64,000 nucleotides of DNA from Ditylenchus dipsaci (Eukaryota; Nematoda; Chromadorea; Rhabditida; Anguinidae). Under the pieces are notes generated by a model that was not told where the DNA came from, searched no databases, and saw nothing but the letters and a program-made list of their open reading frames with translations. The stretch is taken from assembly GCA_004194705.1 (NCBI GenBank), contig SADC01000170.1:1-64000 (forward strand), written 5' to 3'. Below, piece by piece: positions 11,408 to 23,499 of this stretch; position 1 is the first letter of the stretch; every line of letters starts with the position of its first letter. The position numbers and the translations under genes were made by a program.

Positions 11408-12399
11408 TATTACAGTAGCTTTGGGAGGGGAGGGCTTATATGACAGTAGCGTCGAAAGTTTTTATCCTATTTTTGAATTTTTGACCCTACCGAGTATATC
11501 GCCCCCCCTCAATGCAATTTTTTTAAAAGTGTTTCCAAGCATCCTATGTCGACCTAAAATTGCTTCAGAAGTTTAAAAAAGACATTATTTTTGAGTTCTG
11601 GTCAATAAAAAGTTGAGTTTTAGGCACTTTGAAATTTCTATAAATTTCAGCCTGCACCGGCACCGGGTTTGTTTAAGACGAAGATAGATTTGTTCCAGGG
11701 CTGGAACTGAAGACAAAAAAAGTCGGAACAAAAATCGAACCGGAAGTAGAAAATTCTCAAAACCGGAAGTCGGAAATCGGAAGAAAAAAACTGCCGGAAA
11801 TCGGAAGACGGAAATCGGAAGAAATTCAAAAAATTTCCTAGTGCCTATTCTCTTCCGAAATTTCCGAAATTCGCCCTATTTTTTTGGAAATCGGAAAACG
11901 GAAGAGAAAAAGTGCCGGAAATCGGAAGACGGAAATCGGAATTCCGTTCCACCCTGATTTGTTCGTATTCTTCAAAGCTTTAAAAATATTTTTATAGCTA
12001 CATTCCTAGAGAATAGGTCTAGGGGAAAGTATATCGAAAGGGCCGCTGTATCGGGGGGGGGCACTGTATTGGATTTTTTCATTTTTTGTAACTCAGGCAA
12101 GCCGCTATATTGAGGTTGAACTGTGCAGTTTTCCTATGCTAAGCTGGTACCCCTCAAGTTCGTTCCCGCCTAGGGTCCGGTACCTTTTTTGTTCCAATTT
12201 TTGAAATTCGTTACCAATTAAATTAGCTAATCTAGCCTCAAATATCAAAAAGCTTTTTGCTTTTTACGCTGAATAGTTTTTTTTGAGAAAGGAAACGGAT
12301 AGAAGAGAGGACTTGAGAGATCGCAGCAACTGGAACACACGCAAAAGAAACACACACTCATTGAGTACTTTTTGTGTATTATTTTCATATTAACTTTGT
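11408..12399. repeat. Intergenic repeats: GGAAATCGGAAG tract and pogo-like fragment
   Basis: 11690-11955 is a degenerate repeat of cggaaatcggaag / aaccggaagtcgg, related to sequence at 19840-19925 in a protease intron. 12020-12180 carries fragments of a pogo-like element (ggccgctgtatcggggg, gttgaactgtgcag, gttcgttcccgcctagggtc). No gene is seen. Confidence 0.5.
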
Positions 12400-13255
12400 A
12401 GTTTAGGCCTACTGCAAGCTTGGAGCAAGTGTCGTCGTCGTTGGTGCCGCATCTATCTTGCATGATCTTGAAAACAAAGCTTTACCGTCTGAGGTGCAGC
12501 TATATACGATAGATGAGCTTGAAAAAGTTAGAATGAAAGCTGCAAAAACTTCAATCAGAGCCATTTCAGCCGCCGAAGCCAGAAGATTCGTGCACGATCT
12601 CTTACACATCAGGGACTGCTGGAGCGCCAAACTCATGGCAATGTGATGGCTGATTGCACTACACTAGAATACTTCAAGCACTCCGACATCAATCATAAGG
12701 TTATATAATTTTTCTAGTGTCCTTGAATCTATTTCGATCTTTTCAGGACGTTTCAATCAGCTTCCTTTCTTTGACGCACATGCTCGAACGTGTGGTACAG
12801 GCTACGATGTTATAAAGGTTTCGATTTGAAGTCATTGCAGCTGTATTTGTCTGTTTTTTTGCATGGTGCATCAGTTGGATTTTTCAGTGGTGGCGTTTGG
12901 TTCCTCGTTGATGACATATAAGCTTTTCGTCCAGCTTTCATACCATTGGTTCCGAAAATGTTGGATCGAGGATGATAAAGTCCTTACTCGAGTGAAGAAG
13001 TCCAAGATCCGGAAATTTGTCTTCAGCGCTGCCATTGATATGAAGAATGTTGAGTTGGAGAAGTAGGCTAAATATTCTTACAAGCTAATTTATACTCCTC
13101 TAATTAAGTGGGCTATATCGTAAAGATTCGCTAGCCGATAAAATTGTCTTTAACAAAATTCAAGACAGTTTTGGTGGAAGGCTGAATTTGATGGCGACTG
13201 GTTCGGCTACCATATCCGATGTATTGCGGACTTTTGGTCACCAAGAAGAAGTTTA
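12400..13255 (+). pseudogene. Long-chain acyl-CoA synthetase (ACSL) fragment, broken
   Basis: ACSL enzymes activate fatty acids with ATP and CoA. The piece reads, across several frames: VVVVGAASI and TIDELEKV, then PPKPEDSCTISYTSGTAGAP (the AMP-binding P-loop), DVSISFLSLTHMLERVVQAT, a FLVDDI..AFRPAFIPLVPKM region, KVLTRVKKSKIRKFVF, and finally IVFNKIQDSFGGRLNLMATG. These match, in order, conserved ACSL blocks. At least four frame changes and an in-frame TAA after VDDI (near 12919) break it. Everything after about 13255, including the downstream adenylation motifs and C-terminal domain, is missing, as is the N-terminus. Possible short introns occur at about 12700-12747. I call it a pseudogene because of the truncation; the point breaks alone could be sequencing errors. 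Confidence 0.7.
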
Positions 13256-14597
13256 ATTGAGTATCTCAGAGGCTTAGCTCATAACTCCATTATGGATCAG
13301 TGAAAATGTGTTATAACCTCTCAGTTTTTTGTTGTTCGCTTTAGATGTATGAATAAAAAATGATTGTTGAAGTTGATTTGTGGGAAAGTCAATTGTGCCA
13401 TCTAAAGATAGCTTGGCTTTCACTGCACATTTATTAGGTCACCCGTTCTCTTCGATAGAATTAGGTATTTGTCTAAGATATATGAATAAAAACAAAAAAG
13501 TTACAATAAAGTGTAAATTGTTTAAGTTACGTTATTTTTTAAGTTACAACAAAGTTTGTTTTAAAAAAACAAGCTTTATTTCAAGAGTTTATTTTAAGAA
13601 AGTCAACTGTGCTTTCTTTCACAACAAGATTATAAGGTCACCTCTTCGTCTCGGCAAAATTATGTATTATCGTTGATTATTACCATTATATGTGAATTGA
13701 AAACGCCACCGTGGATGGTCCAAAACTATCAAATGTGAATAAGTAACGCCCATGTGTATCGCTCAGAACCATTTAAGCTGAATCTAGGCCATTAAGGATC
13801 GATCTGGACCATGAAGAGTGAATCTAGAATATTAAGGAAAAATCTAGGCCGAGCAAATTATGGCCGAGCAAATTATGGCTGAGCGAATTTTGGCCCGAGC
13901 AAATTTTGGTGCGAGCAAATTTTGGCCGCGAGCAAATTTGGCGCGAGCAAGTTTTGTCACGTACCGCCAAATCGAAGTGTAAAAAAGGCCCAAAAAACAA
14001 GAAAATTATTTCTAAAGATATACATTTTCCTCGCTATGAAAACTCAGAGTTTTGACATTTTGACACCATTTTTGTGTTTAGCATATTCAATCTGGTCATG
14101 TAACTGCCATTTTGATAAATCAAATTCCCTGTGAACTTAGAAAATCTGGTTAAAAAATTTTTTTGTTCAAATGTTTGTTGTCTTAAGCGAATTTCGGAAT
14201 TTTAAAGGGATATTTTTTTGGCATTATTCAAACTCAAAATTTGTACCAAAAAGGGCCAGATATGTGCTCAGCGTGTGAAATCAGATCTAGTTGCGGTGTT
14301 TGAAAAAAAAACATAAAAATTTTTACCTCGCCTTGGGCGATGTTTTCTTAGATTTTTGAAAATCAGTTTTTTGTACAGTTGAACCTCTTTTTTAAACCGA
14401 CACCTTAGGAGACCACTCTCAGAATGTCGGTTTAAGGGGGTCTCAATTGCCTTAAATTGAGTCCAAACCGACCAAATAAAGCTCAGGATTTAAAGATAGT
14501 ATCGGTTTGCAGCGGTTAGACTGTTTTTTTTCCATTTTAATGTGAATATTCTGCTACAAAAAATTGATGTACATACTTATTTCTAACCAAAATGAGA
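13256..14597. repeat. Intergenic region: 17-bp tandem repeat and a hairpin
   Basis: 13846-13956 is a tandem repeat of gcgagcaaattttggcc (about six copies). Two diverged blocks containing aaagtcaa(t/c)tgtgc occur near 13385 and 13600. 14374-14530 begins tacagttgaacctc and holds a hairpin (taaaccgacacc..gtcggttta), probably a decayed pogo-like MITE. No gene is supported. Confidence 0.55.
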
Positions 14598-17500
14598 TCA
14601 CCACACTTTACATTTGTCTTTAGGATTCATAAAGGAGCCTTTTGGACAATTAAAAGCTTTCGAGAACTCTGGTTGATTAGCAAGCATGAAATTAAGTCTC
14701 GGCTCAGGCGGTGAATGATTGTCTCTTTGAACATAGTACAACAGAAAGCTTGGTGAAGTTTGCTCACAGACCATCTGAAACTTGTAAAGATTTAAATGAA
14801 TTTTAACCCAGGAAAAAAACGGTGCGTAGTCATTTCGTAAATTTTGACATTTGTCCTTTTTTGCGGAACGTTTCGCAAATTTTGACATTTGTCCTTTTTG
14901 CGAAACGTTTCGCAAATTTTGACATTTTTCCTTTTTCGCTAAACGTTTCGCAAATTTTGACATTTTTCAAATTTTGAATTGATTTGAATTCAAATCTCGA
15001 GACAAGTTTCGAAGGCCGACACAGATAATCAAGCTATGGACGTCGTGTAGTCTGTGCCTTTTGTCTTTTTCTTTGAAGGTTATTATTGTTTTGTATGTTG
15101 CAGCTCGATGAAGTTGAAACATTTCGGGCAGATGAAAGCAGTTAGGCGAAGCAAAAAGAGCTTTATAAATTCCGTATTTGCAATGAAACGGAGACAAAGA
15201 AGTACTACGCATGCTATCACTGTGGCGAGTAAGCATGCTTTTATTTTGCACATTCTAGTTATGTTATCTCGTAGGATCAAATGCAAGCTAGCAAATGGAG
15301 AGGTGATGTTCCGCGTGCCAATACTCAATTACGCGACTGAAACAGGGAAGTGCGTCATCTTCGGATCTTATCACGCCGAATGCAATCTTTGTATAGATGA
15401 AATCGCCGCGATGAATATAGCAGAGAGTGCTGCAAAGAAATGAAGATGCGAGTCGAGCACAGTCACAAACTACATTCGAGAAGGTTGGTTGTTTAATGAT
15501 TAATTTTATACAACTTGAGTGGTAGTTCTCTTAGTTTGAAGAGAAGGTCCTGCAGGTGTCGCAAGCTAAAGTAAAAGACGTGTTGCGCCAGGCCTCCATC
15601 AACATTAAGTTTGGATCGTATGAAGAGAAGCTTCAGCAGCTGTTCCGTCATCGACGCGAGGTAGTTTAGACGATAGAGGATCCATTCGACTTACCGAATG
15701 TCTTCAAAGTCACCAAGGTAAATGTTGTCATTCGTTCTTTGATATAGATGGGAACTCGTGTCGGATCGTGCTGCTGGAGTCGTGGTGATGTAAAGCGACA
15801 GTGATCTTGTAATTGGAGCTAGATGCAAATATCTGGCCATGGATGTGACGTTTGACATATGCTTGCCTGATTTTGGGCAATTGCTCACGATACATGGATT
15901 TGTAAGTCTTTTGTTTAATCGATTTCTTGTATTTCATGAAATTAGCTGCCGGGGAAAACAAACGACGTACTCAAGCCATGAAGGGAATGGATGGTCATTG
16001 CATGCGCCCTGATGAAACAGACGACGACAACAATCGTCCTCAATACGGACTTCATGGACTTTGAGCAGGCGGAAGTAAAAGCGGCGATGGCAATTATCGG
16101 GGCTAATGTAAGCTTTCCCTATTGTTGGAGTTAGTGAATTTTGTGTGTTTTTAGAGCATACCTGACAGCCAAGTCGGAGAGAATACATGGAGGAGTGGAT
16201 CTGCTTCAACAAGAATGTGGCTTATCAGGAGCTCGGGAGCAATGATTGCGGCGTGTTCGTCTGCTACTTCGGCAACTGTGCAGCCTGCGGAAAGTGGCCA
16301 AGTAATATTGGGGTGGCATAGTCCGAGAAAGAATTAATGATGAAATTCGCGTAAGTGTAGATCTCACAGTTTAAATGTCTGCGTTTGTTATCTTTGTTTT
16401 CGGTGGTTGGTTTGAATAAAATTGGAGTGTTTATCATTGTTGGATGTTAACCTGGTTGCGTGAAATATAAAATGCGGGGTGAGCAAAACAAAAGATTACT
16501 ATCTCAGTATATAGTAGTATATTTGTTGAATATTAAATGAGATAGAGGTAGAATTAAGAGATGTCATAATTTGACAAATGTCAAAATTTGCGAAACGTCT
16601 ATATGCCAAAAAACCCCACAAAAGTTGATGCTATAAAGAACATTTGCTCGTCGCTGAACTCTTCCAGTCCTCTGATACTTTTAAATGCTGAAAACCTCTC
16701 GCCAACTTGTAGGTCTACATCATCCAAAAAGTTTAGCATAGCCATATAAGCTGCTCTAATTCCTCCGTTGTCAGCTATATTTTCTCCTTGGGTTTTTACA
16801 CCATCAATAGGTAGAGATAGGCTCTCATTGATCTTGACGATATAGCTGCTATACTGGTCTATAAAACACTGCTTTTCTTCCTGAAAGCTAGCCTTGGTAT
16901 CAGGATCCCACCAGTCAAACACGTTTCCATCTGCGTCATGTTGACTGCCTAAGCTGTCATAGCCGTGGGTCAGTTCATGACCTACAATTAAATTATATAT
17001 TCTGTGGATTTACATGTTGTCATATAGTCTAAGAGAAGGGCATTTGCAAAAGCAAATCACGAATGCTTTTGCTTTTTTGTAAATTGAAAAGGGCGCAAAA
17101 GGTGAAAAATTGCCCTTTTTTGCCCTAAAATAGGGCTCCTAAGTGCTCCGAAACGTCCTATATTTGAGATCCGGACTCTTTAGAAATTTCGAGATTTTAC
17201 GTACAAAACCTTTATTTTTTACTCAAAGACAAGTAATCGCTGGATAAAATGACCCTTTTTGACCGGATCCAAAATTTTGAGTTAGGAGCACTTTCCTAAA
17301 AAACAAGTTTGTCTTCGGAGCAAGTGGCTTTTTTCGTGCAAACTGCCTGAAAACGGCAATTCTCCCAATGAAAAATTTGCTCTTTCCGGGCAATATGGAC
17401 AGGAAAGGCAATTTCTAAACAAACTACAAATAGATAAATCGCCTTTCTTGGGCTTTTAAAGAGTATTTTTACCAAAAAATATCAAAGAATAAATGCGAAC

Positions 17501-20500
17501 TTAAAGTTTTTTAAAAGCAAAGTTAAGTTTTTTTGTATCAATCGCTGACATTCTCATTTTCTTGCCAAACTTATTTAGTCCTGTGTAAGAAAATATAACA
17601 CTGTTAGTAAACCTACGCATTTACTTTGCCTGACTTTCTTTTTAAATGTCAAATTTGTACTAGTCTTCACAAAATATTGTTTGACTTGAAAAAAAGCTCA
17701 TACCTAAAACGACTCCAACCGCACCGAAAATCATTGGATCAGGAAAGTCTTTGTTGTAGATTGGTGCATTGAGGTAAGAAGCTAAGGCGAAAATAGCGTT
17801 GGCAGTAGGTGAATAGAAGGCATTAACCTCCCTTGTAGCACTAATAAAATTGCTTTGCGCTTGGGCCAGACTTCGCACTCGCTGTGTTTTTTCCAGCTCT
17901 CTAGACTGGCCAGCATTTCCAAATAGGTCATTGTGGGTTTGAGATTGTAACTGCTGTAGATGTTGTCCAACCATCGGTCATCAAAAATGTCTTCAGAATA
18001 ACCCATATTGATCATCATATCTTCCAGTTTTTGATGAGCCTGAAATATTTCCTTTTCTCGGTAAGAAATCGAGTCTTTTTACAACTGCTAATGGAACATA
18101 AGCCTAGATTTCAACAAAATTCCAAAAATCGGCAGGATTTGGATAAAGCTACTTGGAAATTTCGGCTGTTAAATTTCATTAAGCCAGGGTTGTTAAAAGG
18201 CCAATCGCCAGGAGTGATAAGGCGACCAGTAAAAATTGGTCATTCACAACACAATTACAACCCTACGAACAAAGCATAACATTGCCACAGTAACCGGCCG
18301 ATATTTGGCTTATATGGCAACCTTAGAAAACGGTAATATAATATGATTTAAAATGTTCAAAAATGACTTTTTAGTGTTATAAACATGCTTTTTCTGCCAA
18401 TTCAAATGTGACAAATTTGCTTTTTACAGTTATAGGTGTTCTTCCTAAAACAGCTGACACAGTTAAAGTTTAGATAAAAATGCTGTTCTTAAAAATTTAG
18501 CCTAGGATATAAACAAAGAATGGTACTGTTCTTTTTGAGATCCCCGAAAAATATTTGAAATTGTCTTGGTGCCCTATGTTGGTTTTGTGATTTTCATTTA
18601 TTTTTAGAATGAGCTTAGGCAGGAGTACACCAGCCCAAGCTTAAGACAGACTTGAACACTAGTTTCTCGCTAGCACTTTTGAATCCGTCCTGAAATACGC
18701 TGGTCAACACTGACACAAGTCTAAGCCTGAATATTTGTGGGGGACCAAGGAAATTTTTCTCGATGTTGGAGGGTGGATGTCTCAATAAGAAAAGTGCCCA
18801 AAAACAATAGCCTACATAATCTCTAGTACCCTCGTCCATCCAATCCACATCATCAATCATATCACCAAACGCTTCTTCGATATAACCGAACAAATCTTCC
18901 ATCTGCTCTCGTGTCTTTTCCGGAAAAAAAGAGTCCATGTAAAGGACATCGATTATATGAGCGAAAAATGTAAACGCCTGCTCTTTGCAGTACTCTTTTG
19001 TAGGCATGAATCTGCCGCTAAAGTTGGCCCTTGCCTCTGCTATTTTGCCTCTTAAATGGGGCAGAAATGGATAAATTATTTGCCATTCCAAGTAGTCAGA
19101 CATAACTTGAGCAGGTGCGGTCCTGATTAAAGATTCTATAGGCATGAATAGGTCTGAGCCACTCACTTCCACTATCATTTCTTCTAGTGAGCTGATATCG
19201 TTTCTTTTGAGCAGTCTTGCAGTTTTTTGTTGACCAAGAAATTTTCCAAGTAGCGAGGCCAGTCAATACTAGGAGCATAGGTGGATTGAAATTCACCAAG
19301 AGATATTTCAAGCACATCTTCGTATTGATTTTCTGGTTTTACCTGTGCTTCATCTTGCATTGGAAATGATAAATATGCTAAAAACAATTTGTTTTATAGT
19401 ACCGTAAATACTGTAAATAGGCAAATTATTCAGGAAATTTTAATATTTTTAGCGGCTATAAATTTCTGTGAATTGTGTAAAGCATTTCGAATAAGTTTCC
19501 TCTAACAATTATTTTGGATGACATTTATAGCAGAGGCGCAGCCAGAAATTTCTGACGGAGGGGGCACCAGGCCATTTTACCTGATCCGTTTGAAAAAAAA
19601 TTGGACGGGGGTATGTGCTCCCCTCCTCCCCCAGCTACGCCATTGGTATATAATGTGAAAACCACAATTTTAGCTTTGAACTCTGTGGTTTTGGTCCTGG
19701 TCTGTAGATGGATTATACACAGACAAGGCCCGAACTACAAAAATCCTATTTTTCTTGACCAAGCTTGTGATATCAAGGAACGCTGCAGGGTTGGGACGGA
19801 AGGTTAATAAGTTGATACAAAATTGTAACCAAAACTCAAAAATAAAAAATTCAAAACCGGAAATCAAAAAGACGGAAGCAGAAAAGGTGTCTGAATCGGA
19901 AGATGCAAATCGGAACTCCGTCCCATCCCTGAAACGCTGCGAACTTTGTTTCACTAACATACCTTTGGCATAAGCTGTCTCAATTTGAATCAAACTGCCA
20001 ACCCTGCGTTCAATCTCCTTGCTCCGATTTCCATCAGCAGGTTTTGCAAAGCTCTATTACCATTTGTAGCAGAGTCTTCTTGAGTGAGCACTTCTAGTAC
20101 AGTGGTCAAATATTTTGCATAGTTTTCCAATAAATTTTTAAACATAGAATCAACGTAAAATTCAGGCTGATCGAAAAATTCATTAAATCCTGGTGGAAAA
20201 ATTTTAGCTACGTTCTTGCTGTCATCAAACAAAGATGAGTAAAAGAAAATTTGAGCAAAGGGTCCTATGTAGTAGTCGTTGGGGTTTTCGTCTCCATCAA
20301 AATGACTCATGGGTCCAAATGGAAAGGCTTTCATCAGCCAGTCTGTGTCAAATTTGAACAAATCAGTAGGATTTGCCTTCATTGAAGCCAGCTTTTGCAG
20401 CAGTACCATGCTACCATCTTGGTTTCTTTGCGGTTCATTGATGCAAGAATCGTAAAAAGTGTAAAGCTGAGAAATGTAGGGTCGTCTTGATGCTCATCTA

Positions 20501-23499
20501 TTTGCCGATTATTTTCAAGGACAGCTAAAGAGGCAATTTTAATAGAGCAACACTTTTTTGTTCCGAATTTACTTTTTTCTGCATCAAATACCGTATTTTT
20601 AACCCTTGAAAATCGGAAAATTTTGAGTTCTATTTTGGTTTTTCAATACTCATGATACCCCTATCGAACTTAAAAAAGAAAATTCTCACCAGGAACCCAA
20701 GTCAATCGTAATTACAGACAGGCATGTGCACTGGCCGGCCCGTTTCAAAACCCCCACGGAGCCGGCCTGCCCAAAAAGCCCGTCAAAAATTAAAAAATTC
20801 TTTTTGATTAGGCCCGGCCGGGTCGCCAAAAGTACGGCCGGTGCACAACTTTTTCCCTCACCATGAAAAATTTTCCCTCGTCATGAACGTTCAAAAAATG
20901 GATTTTTTTCAAAAATTTAGGAAAAATACCCAAAACTTTACGATAGTTGGTCATAAGGACTATGAAAAAACTTTGGTATTAGTGAAGAATCCGTTCCCAT
21001 TATTCGCCTTGGCCCCTCTGTTGTTTGAGATGTAATTATGTTAATTATGATCAGCATGATTACTATAATCACCATATTCGCATAACTATAATGGAAGGGG
21101 ACCAAGGCATTTTTCAATGGCCTCGCTCATACTTTTTGAAATTGAAATTGTGCTTTTTTATAATTTCGGCTTATATCTCTGCGTTACGTTAAGCCCGCCA
21201 AAGACTTATTGGTCTCAAGATGATGCTCAGAGACAGAAGAATCCAAAGAATAAAGAACAACGGGGAGGGGGCCAAGGCAAAAAAGGAGAATTATTATCCA
21301 CTAGAACCAAAAATTGTAAAAGTTGAGCGAAAAAGTGAAAGATATGGGTTTTTATAAATAGTCGGCCATTTAAGTGTTAAAGAACTATTTAATGAGCGAA
21401 AATGAGAATGTTACAAGTTGAGTATATAATTCCCCCACACAGAGTGCATAGATGAAAGAGATAACTTCCTATTTGTGTTTCTCGACTTCAATTTCATGAG
21501 AAAGACGCGCGTTTTTTTTAATTCTGAGCATAAAAAAATTCTAACCACAGGAGTATCATCGTTTTTAGTCAAAATTTGAAAAATTTAAATTGGTTCCTTT
21601 GAACTTGAAAAAAATATGTTCGTATAGGGAGGAGAAGGGAATAAAAGGGGCTAACTACACAGGGCCCACTAACAACAAATGACTCACTCATTTTATTTGT
21701 TTACATTAGACATGACTCTGAGAAGTACTCTTGATCATAAAACGTATAAAAGGTCTCTTTTTGCCACGGCCAGATGAAAAGCATGGTAAGACAGCCGAAA
21801 AAATACAATCATCTGCCTTTTTTTTTATCATTTTGCTATAAAAGTGGCCCCTTTTTATTTTCTTCCAATACCAATACAGCCCTTATTCTTTTTACAATTC
21901 AAAAGGCGGCAATTTGAAATTTTGAATAAAGAGCATGATACGGGGGCCCCCTGTGGTTCGGATTTTTTTACCTGGCTTTCTCATGAAATCGAGGCTAGCT
22001 CCTCCATCTGAGCACTCTGCGTGGGGATGATTTTATATTGCAAATAATTTGACACATTAAAATTCGAAAAATGAACTTTTTTAATTAATACCATAACCTT
22101 GTAATAGACCACCACGGTAGCTTATTTTTCGATCCCCCGCAAGTCAAAAAGTCTTAAGTCGATCTCGATTTTTTTGTGTACTCAATCGAAAATCCGAAAA
22201 GCGTAATCGTGGAGCTAGCAATAATGAAAATACGCAATAAGCAAAGTTGCAAAAAAGTTTTAATCGCTTTGAGATTAGATTTTACAAAGTTAGGTAGCTG
22301 GCTTATTAGAAGCTGATGGTTAATTAGAAGAAAAATCATGAACCTCACCAAAGACTCGATCAGAAACAGTTTTTCGGATAGCACTAAAAAAGGAAACTGT
22401 CTCTCTTCCTTGCAGCGGATTGTTTTTCAGAAATCCGTCACAAACATAAGCATAGAAATTATCGCATGGCTCTAAGTCTTGATTAAGTGAAGCTATTAAA
22501 GCGGGAAAGTCAAAGGAAGCTGAAAATGTTTCTTACTAGAATAAATTTAAAATGCCTAAAAATTAAAAAAAAAGACACCAAATGTTATCAATTTTATAAA
22601 TTTGGCCTTTAACCCAATCTTTTTTTGCCAATCTAAAACCACTAGACAAAATGGCACTTAAAGGGGGGGGATTTCAGGTTGAGAAAATTTAGGATTGAAA
22701 AAGTGGCCTCGAGGGAGCAATGCGTATGCGTTTGTGTAAGTTCACCTCCGCCCCCCCCTCCAAAGATTATTTTTCCCTTAGCATCCTGTTTCGGGGTCCC
22801 TTGTTTTTTTAAGTTTTCTTTTTTTGCAACGTGTAGCGCGCTGACTTAGGCTTAAGTTTAAGCTTAGGCCTTAGACTTAGATGAAAAAATTTAGCTTAGA
22901 GAAAAATATTCTTTGCAGGGGGGGGGGAGTGCATTGGGTGTGCTGTCTTTTTATGGTCATAAAAAAGTGCACAGTTCGATCCCGTATGCGTGCAGTTAAC
23001 TTTTTTGCCTTGTTTCACCAGTTCTAGGAGTAATTCGATTTTTTTGACGCCAGATTCCGAATCAGTGATCCAAATTACCCCTAGGAATGGTCAAACAAGC
23101 AAAAAAGCGTGCCACCACGTATGATCGGATCCTGCGCACCCTTTTAAAGGGCTTACGCACTGCGCCACCGAGGCCACTTTTTCAAACCTAAATGGTTTCA
23201 ACCTCAACCCTTTAACCCAAACATAGCGAAAATCGTCTTTTTTTTTTTTGACTTCAACGCCTATATTCAAAAACAACCTTGGTCAATATCTGTGCTATTG
23301 CTTGTGCTACACACTCCACAAGTTAAAGGACACTGTTGAGCCATTAATTCCTTCCAAATCGGTTCATCGCATAGGTTTTTATTTAAAGGACAATCACTAA
23401 CTCCATTAGGACCAGTGGAATCTTTGCATGAAGTTGACTGTGCCCGCATTTCGGCAATGAAAACAGTTAGTAAAAAAAAAACAATAATCTTGGAATCAT
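14598..23499 (-). CDS. Secreted ShKT-domain / M13 (neprilysin-type) zinc metalloprotease, seven exons
   Basis: M13 peptidases cleave short peptides outside the cell. Exons in transcript order: 23499-23278, 22519-22349, 20524-19963, 19377-18816, 18039-17704, 16981-16620, 14774-14598. Splice phases agree at every junction if five one-base losses are allowed. Exon 1 encodes a signal peptide and a six-Cys ShKT domain (CKDSTG..DCPLN..CPLTCGVC), then splices in phase 1 to EPCDNFYAYVC, the conserved M13 start. FYDSCIN, NAFYSPTANAI, the zinc motif HELTH (exon 6), the zinc-ligand motif GENIADNGG, NHSPPEPRL and the final CKVW are all present, so catalysis looks intact. Length is about 798 residues. The breaks are in homopolymers near 23475 (A10), 20463 (A-run), 20026 (CC), 19220 (A/T6) and 17886 (T6). 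Most M13 proteins are type II membrane proteins; this one appears secreted. Introns hold SINE-like, MITE and MULE-like insertions. Confidence 0.85.
14838..14980. repeat. 37-bp tandem repeat at the left end of the MULE-like element
   Basis: Unit acgtttcgcaaattttgaca plus tttgtcctttttgcgaa, about four copies. The single right-end copy at 16563-16600 is inverted. Read as protein on the minus strand this gives a KMSKFAKR-like repeat that joins the last protease exon by chance. Confidence 0.8.
14838..16600 (+). mobile_element. Mutator-like element with FLYWCH, MULE-transposase and ULP/C48-like segments
   Basis: It lies in the last intron of the protease gene, on the opposite strand. 15158-15229 encodes a FLYWCH-type zinc-finger piece (YKFRICNETE..YYACYHCG). 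15798-15901 encodes MDVTFDICLPDFGQLLTIHG, matching the first Asp block of MULE transposases. 15946-16107 gives LPGKTND and LNTDFMDFEQAEVKAA, matching the next MULE block with the second Asp. 16187-16320 encodes QELGSNDCGVFVCYF, the Cys block of ULP1-type (C48) SUMO proteases. Short GT..AG introns separate the pieces, with some frame changes. The right end (16563-16600) matches in reverse the left-end repeat acgtttcgcaaattttgaca, which is present 3-4 times in tandem at 14838-14980. The third catalytic residue of the transposase and the protease His are not visible, so it is probably dead or partial. Confidence 0.65.
19531..19645. mobile_element. Small GGCG(C/T)AGCCAG-ended MITE in a protease intron
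   Basis: Left end agaggcgcagccagaaattt, right end cccagctacgccatt, with G-rich and C-rich inner stretches (ggaggggg / cccctcctccccc). It lies within the intron 19378-19962. The rest of that intron (19840-19925) resembles the GGAAATCGGAAG tract at 11690. Confidence 0.55.
20525..22348. other. Large protease intron with repeat fragments
   Basis: 20720-20843 is a decayed copy of the GC-rich hAT-like MITE seen at 34638-34885 (ggcatgtgcac, ggccggcccg, gtgcac). 20844-22348 is AT-rich with scattered homopolymers, and I see no coding exon that fits the M13 family. Confidence 0.5.
22700..23185. repeat. Inverted pair of tRNA-like (SINE-type) sequences in protease intron 1
   Basis: The right arm read on the minus strand begins gtggcctcggtggcgcagtg, a tRNA A-box-like start, and ends near a B-box-like gatccgatcatacg. 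The left arm at 22702 begins gtggcctcgagggagc and has agttcgatccc at 22975. Together they form a foldback of two tRNA-derived repeats. Confidence 0.5.
23290..23499 (-). other. ShKT domain and signal peptide encoded by protease exon 1
   Basis: The ATG at 23499 starts MIPRLLFF and a hydrophobic stretch. The stretch stays open only if the A-run at about 23472-23481 is one base longer. Then come CKDSTGPNGVSDC, CDEPIW and QQCPLTCGVC: six cysteines spaced as in ShKT domains, which in nematodes are often joined to secreted enzymes. The donor at 23277 (caag|gttgtt) leaves phase 1, matching the acceptor at 22520. Confidence 0.8.

Noticed and set aside
13380..13676. 98-residue plus-strand open frame after the ACSL piece
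   Set aside because: Composition is like the AT-rich background, and no domain or splice pattern supports it.
14775..14963. Minus-strand extension of the last protease exon (KMSKFAKR repeats)
   Set aside because: It reads through the acceptor at 14775 into the tandem end of the MULE-like element.
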